Positions 24,605 to 33,007 of a stretch of 37,097 nt of DNA are shown here, piece after piece; positions within the stretch are counted from its first letter, which is position 1, and each line of letters opens with the position of its first letter. Below the pieces are notes generated by a model. It worked only from the letters and a program-made list of their open reading frames with translations, was not told where the DNA came from and made no database searches. The DNA comes from Firmicutes bacterium UBA3936 (GTDB lineage: Bacteria; Bacillota; Dethiobacteria; Dethiobacterales; Dethiobacteraceae), in NCBI GenBank assembly GCA_002385745.1, contig DGEC01000045.1:1-37097 (forward strand), read 5' to 3'. A program made the position numbers and the translations under genes.

Positions 24605-25570
24605 TTATTTCAATACTCCCAGCTGCAAAAGTCCGATCACGGCAAAAACAAAGCCAAGCGCCCAGAAGCCGGTCACCACCCGCCATTCACTGTGGCCGGC
24701 CAGTTCAAAATGATGGTGCAGCGGGCTCATGCGGAAAACCCTTTTGCCCGTACTCTGGAAAACGAGAACTTGGATAATTACTGACAGCGTTTCAATGACA
24801 AATACACCGCCAAGGATCAGCAGGTAAAGTTCCGTTTTCGTCAATACTGCCAGCGCGGCCAGGGCACCGCCCAGGGAGAGCGACCCCACATCCCCCATAA
24901 ATATCCGGGCAGGATGGAGGTTAAAGATTAAAAAGGCAAATACAGCTCCCACCATGGCTGCGCTAAAATGGGCAAGCCCCAATAGTTCCCGGTTTGCCGC
25001 TATCAGCCAGTAGGCAAAAAAGGTAAGGATGGCCGTACCGGCAGCCAGGCCGTCAATGCCGTCGGTAAGATTGACGGCGTTTGTGTACCCAAGGACAAAA
25101 AACAGCAGAAAAATGAAATACAACGGTCCCAAATCAAAAGTATAAGCCGTAAAGGGAACTGATAAAACAGTATCGGCCAGGCCAAAGGCATGCCAACCGG
25201 CATAAAAAATAAGTACAATAATAAACTGACCCAACAGTTTGCTGCGGGCTTTGAGTCCCAGGGACATCCTGCGGACTATTTTCAGATAATCGTCAATAAA
25301 ACCAATCAGACCGTTGCCCAGCGCTAAAAAAACTGCCAGCAGCAAAGCTTTGCTTTTCGGGGCAAAAAAGTAAACGGCAGGAATCTGGGCAAGCAGGAAA
25401 ATCACGCCTCCCAGCGTCGGAGTTCCTGCTTTTTTATAATGCCGCCTGGGGCCTTCTTCCCGGATTTGCTGCCCGAAAGACCTGCTCCGTACAAAAGAGA
25501 TAAAAAAGGGAGCCAAAATTATTCCGGTTAAAAAAGCGGCCAATGCCGTTTGTACCAAGGGACGGTTCAT
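24605..25570 (-). CDS. mraY: Phospho-N-acetylmuramoyl-pentapeptide-transferase
   Basis: This 321-residue polytopic enzyme forms lipid I from UDP-MurNAc-pentapeptide and undecaprenyl phosphate. Catalytic landmarks are KKAGTPTLGGVIF near the start, the Asp-rich GFIDDYLKI loop, NAVNLTDGIDGLAAG, and the HHHFEL loop. It overlaps the end of murF by ATGA (25567-25570), indicating tight coupling. About ten membrane helices are visible. Confidence 0.97.
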   Translation of the reverse strand: MNRPLVQTALAAFLTGIILAPFFISFVRSRSFGQQIREEGPRRHYKKAGTPTLGGVIFLLAQIPAVYFFAPKSKALLLAVFLALGNGLIGFIDDYLKIVRRMSLGLKARSKLLGQFIIVLIFYAGWHAFGLADTVLSVPFTAYTFDLGPLYFIFLLFFVLGYTNAVNLTDGIDGLAAGTAILTFFAYWLIAANRELLGLAHFSAAMVGAVFAFLIFNLHPARIFMGDVGSLSLGGALAALAVLTKTELYLLILGGVFVIETLSVIIQVLVFQSTGKRVFRMSPLHHHFELAGHSEWRVVTGFWALGFVFAVIGLLQLGVLK

Positions 25571-26961
25571 TTATCTTCCTCCTGCAATATTTCCAGCACT
25601 CTCTCCAGGCGCATCCCGCGGGAGCCTTTAATTAAAACCCAGTCGCCGCTTGCCGCCATTGCCGCAAGCTCTTGAGCCGCTTGCTCATGGCTGTCACATA
25701 TTCGCACGGTTTCCCGCTGCATGCCGGAATTTACGGCAGCTTCCGCAATCCAGGCAGCCCGCCGGCCGATTAATATCAAACCTTTCAGCTTATGTTTTGC
25801 CGCCAGTCGCCCGACCTTCCGGTGCCCCTCCTCCTCCAGGGGACCAAGCTCCAGCATGTCCCCTAATACGGCTATTTTCCCCGCCCTGCCTGCCTCATCG
25901 GCTAAAACATCCAGGGCGGCCGCCACTGAAGTAGGGCTGGCATTATAAGAATCGTTAATCACGTTATAGCCGGCAGGCATAATAATTTTTTCCAAACGCA
26001 TCCCGCTCAGCCGGACCCGCCCGAGCCCTTCTCTGATTTCCCTGTCTGTAACCTGCAGGAACCTGGCGGCGGCAACGGCTGCCATAAGATTGTAGATATT
26101 GTGCCGCCCCGGCAGGGGCATAACAAGGGAGAGCGGCCGGTAGCCCTTTTGCTGCAGGCAGACAACTTTTTTCCCTTTTTCCGTCCTGACAGAAGTACAG
26201 CGTATCTCCGCATCTTGAGAAAAGCCAAAGGTAACGGCGGGACAGCGCAGTTCTTCCAGATATGGTTTGAGCAGCGGTTCGTCGCCATTGACAACGGCAA
26301 GTCCGTCCTCCGGCAGGTGCTTCAGCAACTCCGCCTTTGCCCGGGCAATATTTTCACGGCTGCCCAGCATTTCCAAATGCGATTCGGCAATATATGTAAT
26401 GACTCCTATTTTCGGTTGAGCCATTTCCGCCAAAAAATCAATTTCTCCGGGCCCGCTCATTCCCATTTCCAAAACAGCCGCCTCCACGCCGGAATCCAGG
26501 CGTGAAAGCATTAGCGACAGGCCGATTTCGTTATTAAGATTGCCTTCTGTTTTCAGTGTCTTGTAGCGTACCGATAAAAAAGCCGAGAGCAAATCCTTGG
26601 TTGTTGTTTTTCCCACAGAACCTGTAATGCCGACTACCGGCAGGCTGAAGCGCCGCCTGTATGCCCGGGCCAAAGACTGTAAAGCTGTCAATGTATCAGG
26701 GACGGCAATGGCGGTTATGCGCGGCGGCAAATCTATGTCGGTCCTGCTGACAAAACAGCCAATGGCGCCTCTTTCAGCAGCGTGTCCGATAAAGCTGTGC
26801 CCGTCTGTATGTTCGCCCTTTAGGGGAATGAAAAAATCACCAGGCTCTACCTGCCTGGAATCAATAACCAGCAGGCGGATAAGCTGTTCTGCTGCGCCTG
26901 CGGAAATTATTTTGCCGTTAACGGCCGCCGCCACCGCCCTGCAATCCATTTCCATTATCAT
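25567..26961 (-). CDS. murF: UDP-N-acetylmuramoyl-tripeptide--D-alanyl-D-alanine ligase
   Basis: This 464-residue ligase adds D-Ala-D-Ala. The ATP motif is GITGSVGKTTTKDLLSA; LVIDSRQVEPGDFFIPLKGE recognises the UDP part; VINDSYNASPTSVAAAL and VLGDMLELG are family markers. The ATG at 26961 is preferred because AGGAG lies 5 bases upstream; two more Met follow at 26955 and 26949. It overlaps the 3' end of murE by 44 bp, and the shared stretch is read in two frames. The frame further upstream to 27060 is rejected. Confidence 0.96.
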   Translation of the reverse strand: MIMEMDCRAVAAAVNGKIISAGAAEQLIRLLVIDSRQVEPGDFFIPLKGEHTDGHSFIGHAAERGAIGCFVSRTDIDLPPRITAIAVPDTLTALQSLARAYRRRFSLPVVGITGSVGKTTTKDLLSAFLSVRYKTLKTEGNLNNEIGLSLMLSRLDSGVEAAVLEMGMSGPGEIDFLAEMAQPKIGVITYIAESHLEMLGSRENIARAKAELLKHLPEDGLAVVNGDEPLLKPYLEELRCPAVTFGFSQDAEIRCTSVRTEKGKKVVCLQQKGYRPLSLVMPLPGRHNIYNLMAAVAAARFLQVTDREIREGLGRVRLSGMRLEKIIMPAGYNVINDSYNASPTSVAAALDVLADEAGRAGKIAVLGDMLELGPLEEEGHRKVGRLAAKHKLKGLILIGRRAAWIAEAAVNSGMQRETVRICDSHEQAAQELAAMAASGDWVLIKGSRGMRLERVLEILQEEDK

Positions 26962-28447
26962 CCCGTCTCCTCTGCAGCCATTCCCGGACAATTTGACGAT
27001 CATCAAAAGGAACGGCGTAATCCCTGAATACCTGCTCCGTTTCATGCCCTTTCCCGGCAATCAGCACAACATCGCCTTTCTCTGCCATCTGCAGAGCAAC
27101 TGTAATGGCTTCCCGGCGGTCAGGCAGTATAAGATAAGCATTTCTGCCTTTTACTTTTTTTAAGCCCGGCAGAATTTCCGCTATGATCTGCCATTCATCT
27201 TCTCTCCGGGGATTATCACTGGTAACGATGCAAAAATCACTGTAAATTCCGGCAGCTTCGCCCATTAACGGCCGCTTGCTGCGGTCCCTTTCCCCACCGC
27301 AGCCAAAAACCGTAATTACCCTTTTGTCGGCAAATTCACGGATGGCGCGCAAAGTATTTTCCAGGCCGTCGGGAGTATGAGCATAATCCACTATCACCGT
27401 GAATTCCTGGCCCGCATCGATAATTTCAAAACGCCCCGGCACACCGGGATATTCCTCCAGAACCGTCCTAATCCGGGCAAGGTCCATACCCTCCAGCAAC
27501 GCTACGGAGACAGCCGCCAGGGAATTATAGACGGAAAAAAGCCCTGTCATCCGCAGTTGCAGTGTCAGTCCTCCCGCCGGCGTATCCAGGCGGTAGCGGA
27601 CCCCTTCCCGCGTCACCCTGATATCGGAAGCCCTGACATGGCAGTGGGAAGACAACCCGTAGAGCAAGTATTCCGCCGGCGTCAGGTCAACCAGCTGCCG
27701 GCAGTGGGAGTCGTCGCCGTTAATGACCGCCCGCCGCAGCCGCCCGCCCTTGACGGGCATGGAGCCAAGCCAGGCAAAAAGCTTGCTTTTGCTGCTAAAA
27801 TAGTGTTCGAAGGTCCGGTGAAAATCAAGATGATCCTCGGTAATATTGGTCAGGACAACGGTATCAAAGTCACAACCAATGGTGCGATGCCAGGCTAGGG
27901 CATGTGATGACACTTCCATGGTAACATAGGTTACTCTTTCATCAACCATTTTCCGCAGTAAAAACTGCAGGTCGCTGGCCTCGGGCGTTGTTGCCGCGGA
28001 CGGATAAGAGCGGCCGCGTACCCGGTAAGCTACAGTCCCTATCAGCCCGGTTGCAGCTCCCTTCGCCTGCAGCAATGCGTCTATCAGGTGGGTGGTTGTT
28101 GTTTTGCCGTTGGTCCCTGTTACACCGACAAGCACAAGCTCCCGTGACGGGTAATCATAGTAGCAGGCCGAAAGCAGCGCCAGGGCAAGACGTGTGTCAG
28201 GCACCTGCAATACTGTTGCTTTACCTGCATCAAGTCCCGGAATGTCGGTCACCACGGCAGAAGCACCGGCAGCAACGGCCTCTGCCACGTATTGCCTGCC
28301 GTGGGAACGGGTGCCGGGCAGACAGACAAACAAATCTCCCGGACGGACACGGGATGAATGATAGCAAATTCCGGTAACCGGCCTGTTTTGGGGCCCTCGC
28401 ACCTCTACATGCAGCAGACAGCCGGCAAGGTGGGCAAGGGTCTTCAT
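26918..28447 (-). CDS. murE: UDP-MurNAc-tripeptide synthetase, meso-diaminopimelate type
   Basis: This 509-residue ligase adds the third residue of the stem peptide. TGTNGKTTTTHLIDAL binds ATP; CYHSSRVRPGDLFVCLPG recognises UDP-MurNAc; VDYAHTPDGLENTL and the DNPRRED motif select meso-diaminopimelate rather than lysine. Start is uncertain: ATG at 28447 begins the usual protein but its ribosome site AAGGGGG is 11-12 bases off; an in-frame TTG at 28474 has CAGGTG at 5 bases. Confidence 0.94.
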   Translation of the reverse strand: MKTLAHLAGCLLHVEVRGPQNRPVTGICYHSSRVRPGDLFVCLPGTRSHGRQYVAEAVAAGASAVVTDIPGLDAGKATVLQVPDTRLALALLSACYYDYPSRELVLVGVTGTNGKTTTTHLIDALLQAKGAATGLIGTVAYRVRGRSYPSAATTPEASDLQFLLRKMVDERVTYVTMEVSSHALAWHRTIGCDFDTVVLTNITEDHLDFHRTFEHYFSSKSKLFAWLGSMPVKGGRLRRAVINGDDSHCRQLVDLTPAEYLLYGLSSHCHVRASDIRVTREGVRYRLDTPAGGLTLQLRMTGLFSVYNSLAAVSVALLEGMDLARIRTVLEEYPGVPGRFEIIDAGQEFTVIVDYAHTPDGLENTLRAIREFADKRVITVFGCGGERDRSKRPLMGEAAGIYSDFCIVTSDNPRREDEWQIIAEILPGLKKVKGRNAYLILPDRREAITVALQMAEKGDVVLIAGKGHETEQVFRDYAVPFDDRQIVREWLQRRRDDNGNGLQGGGGGR

Positions 28448-28535
28448 CCTGTTATTATACCCCCTTAAAGCCAATGTAACACCTGACTGCCACCATTTTC
28501 AAATAATCAAAGAACTGTTTCCGCTCTCCCGGCCC

Positions 28536-30647
28536 TTATTCATCACCGGGAACGGCAAATTCCACATCAACCACACTGCCTGCAGGCACCTGTGTTCCGG
28601 CTTCCGGGTCCTGCCGGACCACCACGCCCGTACCTGTACTGTTGATGCGCAGCCCCAGCCAGTTCAGGATTTCCCCTGCTTCCCGCATGCTTTTACCCTG
28701 CAGGTCGGGAACGGTTACCCCTTTATCTTCCCCTTCCTCCCCGCTGCCGCCCAGGTAAACCAACACTTCCGTATGCAGCGGGACCCTTGCCCCGGCTTTT
28801 GGTGTCTGGTTTAAAATTGTTTCGCCGCTGCCGATAAACCGGATCAAAAGTCCCCGGGTTTCCAGCAGATTATAGGTATGGTCGTCCAGGGAAAGTCCTG
28901 TGAGATCGGGGACCTCAACAATGGTCGGCACAGTCTCTTCCGCCACAGTTGACGGCGGGATGTTTAAGTACTGCAATATACTTTCCATCATCCTTCTAAA
29001 CATGGGAGCGGAAACCTGCGAGCCCCATTGCGGACCAACCTGTGGTGTATCGACAGCGATATACAATAAAATTTTAGGGTCTTCTGCCGGAGCAAAGCCG
29101 ATAAAGGATAAAATATGTTCACCGTCTATGTAACGTCCGCCTTCTCCTACCTTTTGCGCCGTACCTGTTTTACCGCCCATGCGGTAGCCTTCTATGTAAG
29201 CATTTTTCCCGCTGCCTTCCGTAACAACAAGTTCCATAATGCGCCTGATTTCAGCGGAAGTCTCCGCAGAAACAACCTGCCTGATCAGCTGCGGTCCGTA
29301 CTCAGTAATATTTCCTTCGCTGTCCCGCAGCCCTTTAACGATGTACGGCTTCACCAGATAACCGCCGTTAATCATGGCGGAAACAGCTACAGCCTGCTGC
29401 AGCGGCGTGCACGACACTCCCTGGCCAAAGGCTGTCGTTGCCGCTTCCACCGGTCCAAATTGTTCCGGGGTAAATAAAATCCCCGTACTTTCACCGGCAA
29501 TATCAACCCCGGTTTTTTCCCCAAAACCAAAAGCATGAACATATTCCATGAGTTTATCGGGCCCGATTCGCTCGCCCAGCTCAATAAATCCGGGGTTGCA
29601 TGATCCTAATACCACCTGGGTGAAATCAATGGCCCCGTGGCCGCCGCGGTCCCGCGTCCAGCAGCCGATAGTAGTGCCGGCCACCTTTGCATAGCCGCGG
29701 CAGAAAAAACCTTCGTTTGCATTATAATGGCCTTCTTCCAGGGCGGCTGAAAGAGTTACCAGCTTAAAGGTCGACCCCGGTTCAAAGGTATTGCTGATGG
29801 GTGTCAGTTTCCAGTTCTCCTGGGGATAAGAAGCGTAATCATTGGGGTCAAAATCAGGCTTGCCTGCAATGCCGAGAATTTCCCCCGTATGCGGGTCCAT
29901 GGCCAGGGCAACAATGCTTTTAGGCTGCGATTCCAGCATAACCCTGTCCATTTCCCTCTCCAGAATGAACTGGATTTTCTGGTCAATAGTTAAAATAAGG
30001 TCAGCCCCTCTTTCGGGGGGGAAAAACACTTCCCTTCCCTGTGGCAGCCGCTTGCCCTTGGCATCGGTTTGCAGTTCAATTCTTCCATCCTGGCCTTTTA
30101 ATTCCGCTTCATACTGGTATTCCAGCCCGGCGAGCCCCTCATCGGTACCGACAAAGCCCAATAACTGGGAGGCCAGCCTGCCATGAGGGTATATACGCTT
30201 TGGCTCCGGTGTAAAGTACACTCCCTCCAGGTTCAGTTTACGTATTTCCTGCGCCACATCCTCATCCATTTGCCTTTTTAGATATACAGAATCAATTTCT
30301 TTGCCGAGCAGTTCCAGAAGGCGGTTTTCATCCATTTCCAGGATAGAAGCCAGTTCTTTTGCCGTTTTTTTCTTATCAGCAATCTGACCGGGCCGCGCCA
30401 GAATACTTAAAGAAGCGGAACTGCCTGCCAGAAGCTCGCCGTTGCGGTCATAAATATTTCCGCGCTGGGCCCGGGCCACATTAGTGCGGGTCCACTGTTC
30501 CCAGGCCTTCTCACGCAGCTCCTGCCCATGAACAAGCTGCAGCCATCCCAGGCGGCAGATAAATGCAAACACAAGAGCGGCTATACAAATAAAAAAGAAG
30601 ATTAGTCTTTTTCTGACAGTAATATTAGATAGAGTTTGCCTGTTCAA
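28536..30647 (-). CDS. Class B penicillin-binding protein with two PASTA domains (FtsI/SpoVD type)
   Basis: This 703-residue bitopic transpeptidase crosslinks septal peptidoglycan. A cytosolic tail and one membrane helix (about 12-35) lead to the class-B N-terminal domain (RGNIYDRNGELLA). The penicillin-binding domain has Ser292 in GSTFK, SCN at 349-351 and KTGT at 493-496. Two PASTA domains follow (about 578-634 and 645-699: VPDLTGLSLDDH, VPDLQGKSMREAG). Two PASTA repeats resemble Bacillus PbpB more than SpoVD, but orthology is not certain. The start is TTG with AGGAGGG at 6 bases. Confidence 0.93.
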   Translation of the reverse strand: MNRQTLSNITVRKRLIFFFICIAALVFAFICRLGWLQLVHGQELREKAWEQWTRTNVARAQRGNIYDRNGELLAGSSASLSILARPGQIADKKKTAKELASILEMDENRLLELLGKEIDSVYLKRQMDEDVAQEIRKLNLEGVYFTPEPKRIYPHGRLASQLLGFVGTDEGLAGLEYQYEAELKGQDGRIELQTDAKGKRLPQGREVFFPPERGADLILTIDQKIQFILEREMDRVMLESQPKSIVALAMDPHTGEILGIAGKPDFDPNDYASYPQENWKLTPISNTFEPGSTFKLVTLSAALEEGHYNANEGFFCRGYAKVAGTTIGCWTRDRGGHGAIDFTQVVLGSCNPGFIELGERIGPDKLMEYVHAFGFGEKTGVDIAGESTGILFTPEQFGPVEAATTAFGQGVSCTPLQQAVAVSAMINGGYLVKPYIVKGLRDSEGNITEYGPQLIRQVVSAETSAEIRRIMELVVTEGSGKNAYIEGYRMGGKTGTAQKVGEGGRYIDGEHILSFIGFAPAEDPKILLYIAVDTPQVGPQWGSQVSAPMFRRMMESILQYLNIPPSTVAEETVPTIVEVPDLTGLSLDDHTYNLLETRGLLIRFIGSGETILNQTPKAGARVPLHTEVLVYLGGSGEEGEDKGVTVPDLQGKSMREAGEILNWLGLRINSTGTGVVVRQDPEAGTQVPAGSVVDVEFAVPGDE

Positions 30648-30695
30648 AACTAACCCTCCTGAAACAAAACCTTATCCGATTGGCAATTATGCAAA

Positions 30696-31079
30696 TTATT
30701 CGTTTGCCGCTCTTGCCGTCAAGATAATTATCTGCTCCTTTCCGGGGTACTGCATGCCAAGCTTATAAGCTTCTTCTTCCAGGCGCCCGGGTGTACGCAG
30801 TGAAGCTATCTGCAGCTGAAGCTGCCTGCTTTCTTCCAGTAAAGCCTGCAATTCCGCTTCCGCCTGTTCTACCTGCCTGACAGTATTAACCACAGATACA
30901 GAAAAAGAAATCAGAGCAAGAGCCGCCAGAGTACAGGCAATCATGGCTGAAAGCATTTTCAGCTTCCAGAAAATCTGCCGGGGCTTTACCCTCTTCCTGC
31001 GTGCAACCAAATGTATCCTGAGCTTGCGGTGAGGTTCCCTCCTCCAATGCCGGGCATCTTTTCTGGCTACTAACAACAT
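30696..31079 (-). CDS. ftsL: FtsL-like division protein
   Basis: This 127-residue bitopic protein has a very basic cytosolic tail (HRKLRIHLVARRKRVKPRQ), one membrane helix (about 43-64) and a coiled coil (VRQVEQAEAELQALLEESRQLQLQIASL), ending in the FtsL-typical LEEEAYKLGMQYPGKEQ. It would pair with FtsQ and activate the FtsW-transpeptidase complex. ATG overlaps the rsmH stop by one base (TAATG), with AAGGGTGA upstream. Sequence conservation in FtsL is low, so identification leans on position and topology. Confidence 0.88.
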   Translation of the reverse strand: MLLVARKDARHWRREPHRKLRIHLVARRKRVKPRQIFWKLKMLSAMIACTLAALALISFSVSVVNTVRQVEQAEAELQALLEESRQLQLQIASLRTPGRLEEEAYKLGMQYPGKEQIIILTARAANE

Positions 31080-32044
31080 TATTCACCCTTTCCCTCATTT
31101 AGAACTTTCACTGCGGCACGTAATTTAGCACTGCGGGCGCGGGGGTTTTTATTAACTTCCGCTTCTCCGGCCCGTACCGGCTTGCGAGTCAGTATTTTTA
31201 GCTGCGGAACTTTATGGCAAACACACTGCGGCAGCCCGGGGGGGCAATTGCAGCCTGAAGCCGCGTTCTGCAGCGTTTTCTTGACTATCCTGTCTTCCAG
31301 GGAGTGGAAGGATATAACCGCCAGTCGCCCGCCGGGGCGCAGATGGCAAATAGCAGCCCGCAAAGCTTTCTCCAGATTTGCCAGTTCATCATTGACGGCA
31401 ATACGCAGCGCCTGAAAAGTACGCCTGGCGGGATGCGGGCCGCGGCGGCGGGCTGCTGCCGGGATCGCCGCCTTGATAATTTCAACCAGCCGGCCCGTTG
31501 TTTCAATGGGCTTTTTTTCGCGGGCGGCGACTATAAAACTGGCAATCCGCTCCGCCCATAATTCCTCGCCAAAATCACGAATGATCCTGGTCAGTTCTTT
31601 AACATCAAGCTTATTTACCAAATCTGCCGCTGTCCTCTTGCTGTCCCGGTCCATCCTCATATCAAGGAAAGCGTCACTATGAAAAGAAAATCCCCTTTCC
31701 CCCTCATCCAGTTGATAACTGGAAACACCAAGGTCAAACAGGATACCGTCAACAGCAACAATGTTCAATTCTTCGAGTATGATACTTAAGTCGGCAAAAT
31801 TACCTTTAATGAAGATAACGGCACCGGCGTAGCTGCCCAGATTCTCTTCTGCCGCCTTCAGGGCAGCACTGTCACGGTCAATGGCTATCAGTTTTCCCCG
31901 GGGGAGAATACGTTCCAGGATAGCTTTGCTGTGGCCGCCGCCGCCGACAGTCCCGTCAACAAATATTTCGCCGGTCTGCGGATTAAGCAACTGCAGCGTT
32001 TCCCACAGCAGGACAGGCTGATGGGCGAATTGCAACCTGCTCAC
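31079..32044 (-). CDS. rsmH: 16S rRNA (cytosine(1402)-N4)-methyltransferase
   Basis: This 321-residue enzyme methylates 16S rRNA C1402 in the decoding centre. GEIFVDGTVGGGGHSKAIL binds SAM; GILFDLGVSSYQLDEGERGFSF and PARRTFQALRIAVNDEL are hallmarks, together with VISFHSLEDRIVK. A Cys cluster near CNCPPGLPQCVCH is typical of many family members. GTG is the start, since no ATG lies in phase near; an AAGGAT is close to it. It follows mraZ by 37 bp in the usual order. Confidence 0.97.
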   Translation of the reverse strand: MSRLQFAHQPVLLWETLQLLNPQTGEIFVDGTVGGGGHSKAILERILPRGKLIAIDRDSAALKAAEENLGSYAGAVIFIKGNFADLSIILEELNIVAVDGILFDLGVSSYQLDEGERGFSFHSDAFLDMRMDRDSKRTAADLVNKLDVKELTRIIRDFGEELWAERIASFIVAAREKKPIETTGRLVEIIKAAIPAAARRRGPHPARRTFQALRIAVNDELANLEKALRAAICHLRPGGRLAVISFHSLEDRIVKKTLQNAASGCNCPPGLPQCVCHKVPQLKILTRKPVRAGEAEVNKNPRARSAKLRAAVKVLNEGKGE

Positions 32045-32081
32045 ATCCTTATATCTCTTTATTGCGCCTATCCCCCTCCGG

Positions 32082-32513
32082 TTAAAGCTCTATATCGATG
32101 ATTTTCTCTGCTATCTGTTCAAAAGATATCCCTGTTTCCTCGCTGTACTGGTCCCAGACCTCGCGGCTCCAGATTTCCACCCGGCCTGAAACGCCGATTA
32201 CCACCACATCCTTCTTCAACTTGGCGTGTTCACGCAAATTATTGGGGATTAAAACACGACCCTGTTTATCCAGTTCACACTCCGAGGCCCCGGAAAAGAA
32301 GAAACGCACAAACGCCCGGGCATCGGAACGGGTAAACGGCAGGTTTCTCAATTTCTGCTCCAAGAGTGTCCATTCGGAAAGCGGATAAACAAACAGGCAG
32401 TTGTCCAGCCCGCGGGTTATAACAAAACGTTCACCAAGTCCTTCGCGGAATTTGGCAGGCATAATAATTCTTCCCTTGGAATCAAGTACGTGATTATATT
32501 CACCCATGAACAT
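32082..32513 (-). CDS. mraZ: MraZ, transcription factor of the dcw cluster
   Basis: This 143-residue protein has two SpoVT/AbrB-like halves: MFMGEYNHVLDSKGRIIMPAKF and ASECELDKQGRVLIPNNL, each with the DxxGRxxxP pattern. It forms a ring and binds short repeats before its own operon. The ATG at 32513 gives the conserved MFMGEY start and has GGGGGG nine bases upstream; an in-frame TTG at 32519 is possible. Three AGTGG repeats lie 33-57 bp upstream. Confidence 0.96.
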   Translation of the reverse strand: MFMGEYNHVLDSKGRIIMPAKFREGLGERFVITRGLDNCLFVYPLSEWTLLEQKLRNLPFTRSDARAFVRFFFSGASECELDKQGRVLIPNNLREHAKLKKDVVVIGVSGRVEIWSREVWDQYSEETGISFEQIAEKIIDIEL

Positions 32514-32545
32514 GGACAACCACCCCCCTTCTCAGGTATTGCTCA

Positions 32546-32570
32546 CCACTTCCCTCCACTTTACACCACT
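32546..32570 (-). promoter_or_regulatory. mraZ: Triple MraZ-box-like repeat upstream of mraZ
   Basis: On the minus strand three copies of AGTGG start every 10 bp exactly (32566-32570, 32556-32560, 32546-32550), one per helical turn. Known MraZ boxes are also repeats with a 10 bp period (TGGGN in E. coli, AAAGTGK in mollicutes); the middle copy here reads AAAGTGG. Likely operator for autoregulation. Confidence 0.8.
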
Positions 32571-32586
32571 GATGACTACAATTCAA
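32558..32586 (-). promoter_or_regulatory. Candidate dcw/mraZ promoter
   Basis: TTGAAT (32581-32586) and TAAAGT (32558-32563) are spaced 17 bp on the minus strand. The -10 matches 4 of 6 positions. It overlaps the AGTGG repeats, so MraZ could occlude it. Confidence 0.5.
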
Positions 32587-32639
32587 CCCTATAGCCGCAT
32601 TTTCCTTCCTGTTTGGAAGAAATTTTTAAAAAAATTTAA

Positions 32640-32661
32640 AAAAAAAAGCCCCTTTAGGGCT
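32640..32661 (-). terminator. Rho-independent terminator before the dcw cluster
   Basis: A short AGCCC/GGGCT stem with a five-base loop is followed by a run of at least seven T on the minus strand, just after the zinc-ribbon gene. It separates that gene from the mraZ promoter. Confidence 0.8.
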
Positions 32662-32684
32662 GAAACACTGAATTTTCATTATTT

Positions 32685-32858
32685 TTAAACCTGCAATAAT
32701 CCAACCTGCTCTTTCTTCAGGAGATGAGAAGTAATCACCCTATCTCCACATTTCGGGCACAGAAGATTTACTTCTCCACCGGGGCCTTGCTCCTTGAATA
32801 AACCCTGCAAACCGCATCCCAGACACAGGAACTCAACCTTATCGTCCAAGCCCTCCAT
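32685..32858 (-). CDS. Small zinc-ribbon protein of unknown function
   Basis: This 57-residue protein has two cysteine pairs, CLGCG and CPKCG, about 25 residues apart, the pattern of a four-Cys zinc ribbon, and an acidic start (MEGLDDKVEF). The ATG at 32858 has AAGGAGG at 6 bases. A longer frame to 32921 would add 21 very basic residues but has no good ribosome site. Such small ribbons can bind RNA, DNA or proteins. It lies alone between a pyruvate-kinase-like gene and mraZ; role unknown. Confidence 0.7.
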   Translation of the reverse strand: MEGLDDKVEFLCLGCGLQGLFKEQGPGGEVNLLCPKCGDRVITSHLLKKEQVGLLQV

Positions 32859-33007
32859 CTGCCGCCTCCTTATTTTTTTGGTAGCTCGCTCCTGAAGTCT
32901 TCTCTTTATATAATTCCTCACATTTATATATTTTCCTTTTCTGCGCGGTAAAAATTATCTGCTCTCAGTATATGCATTATTGCAGGCATAAAACTACCTG
33001 CCGGAAA

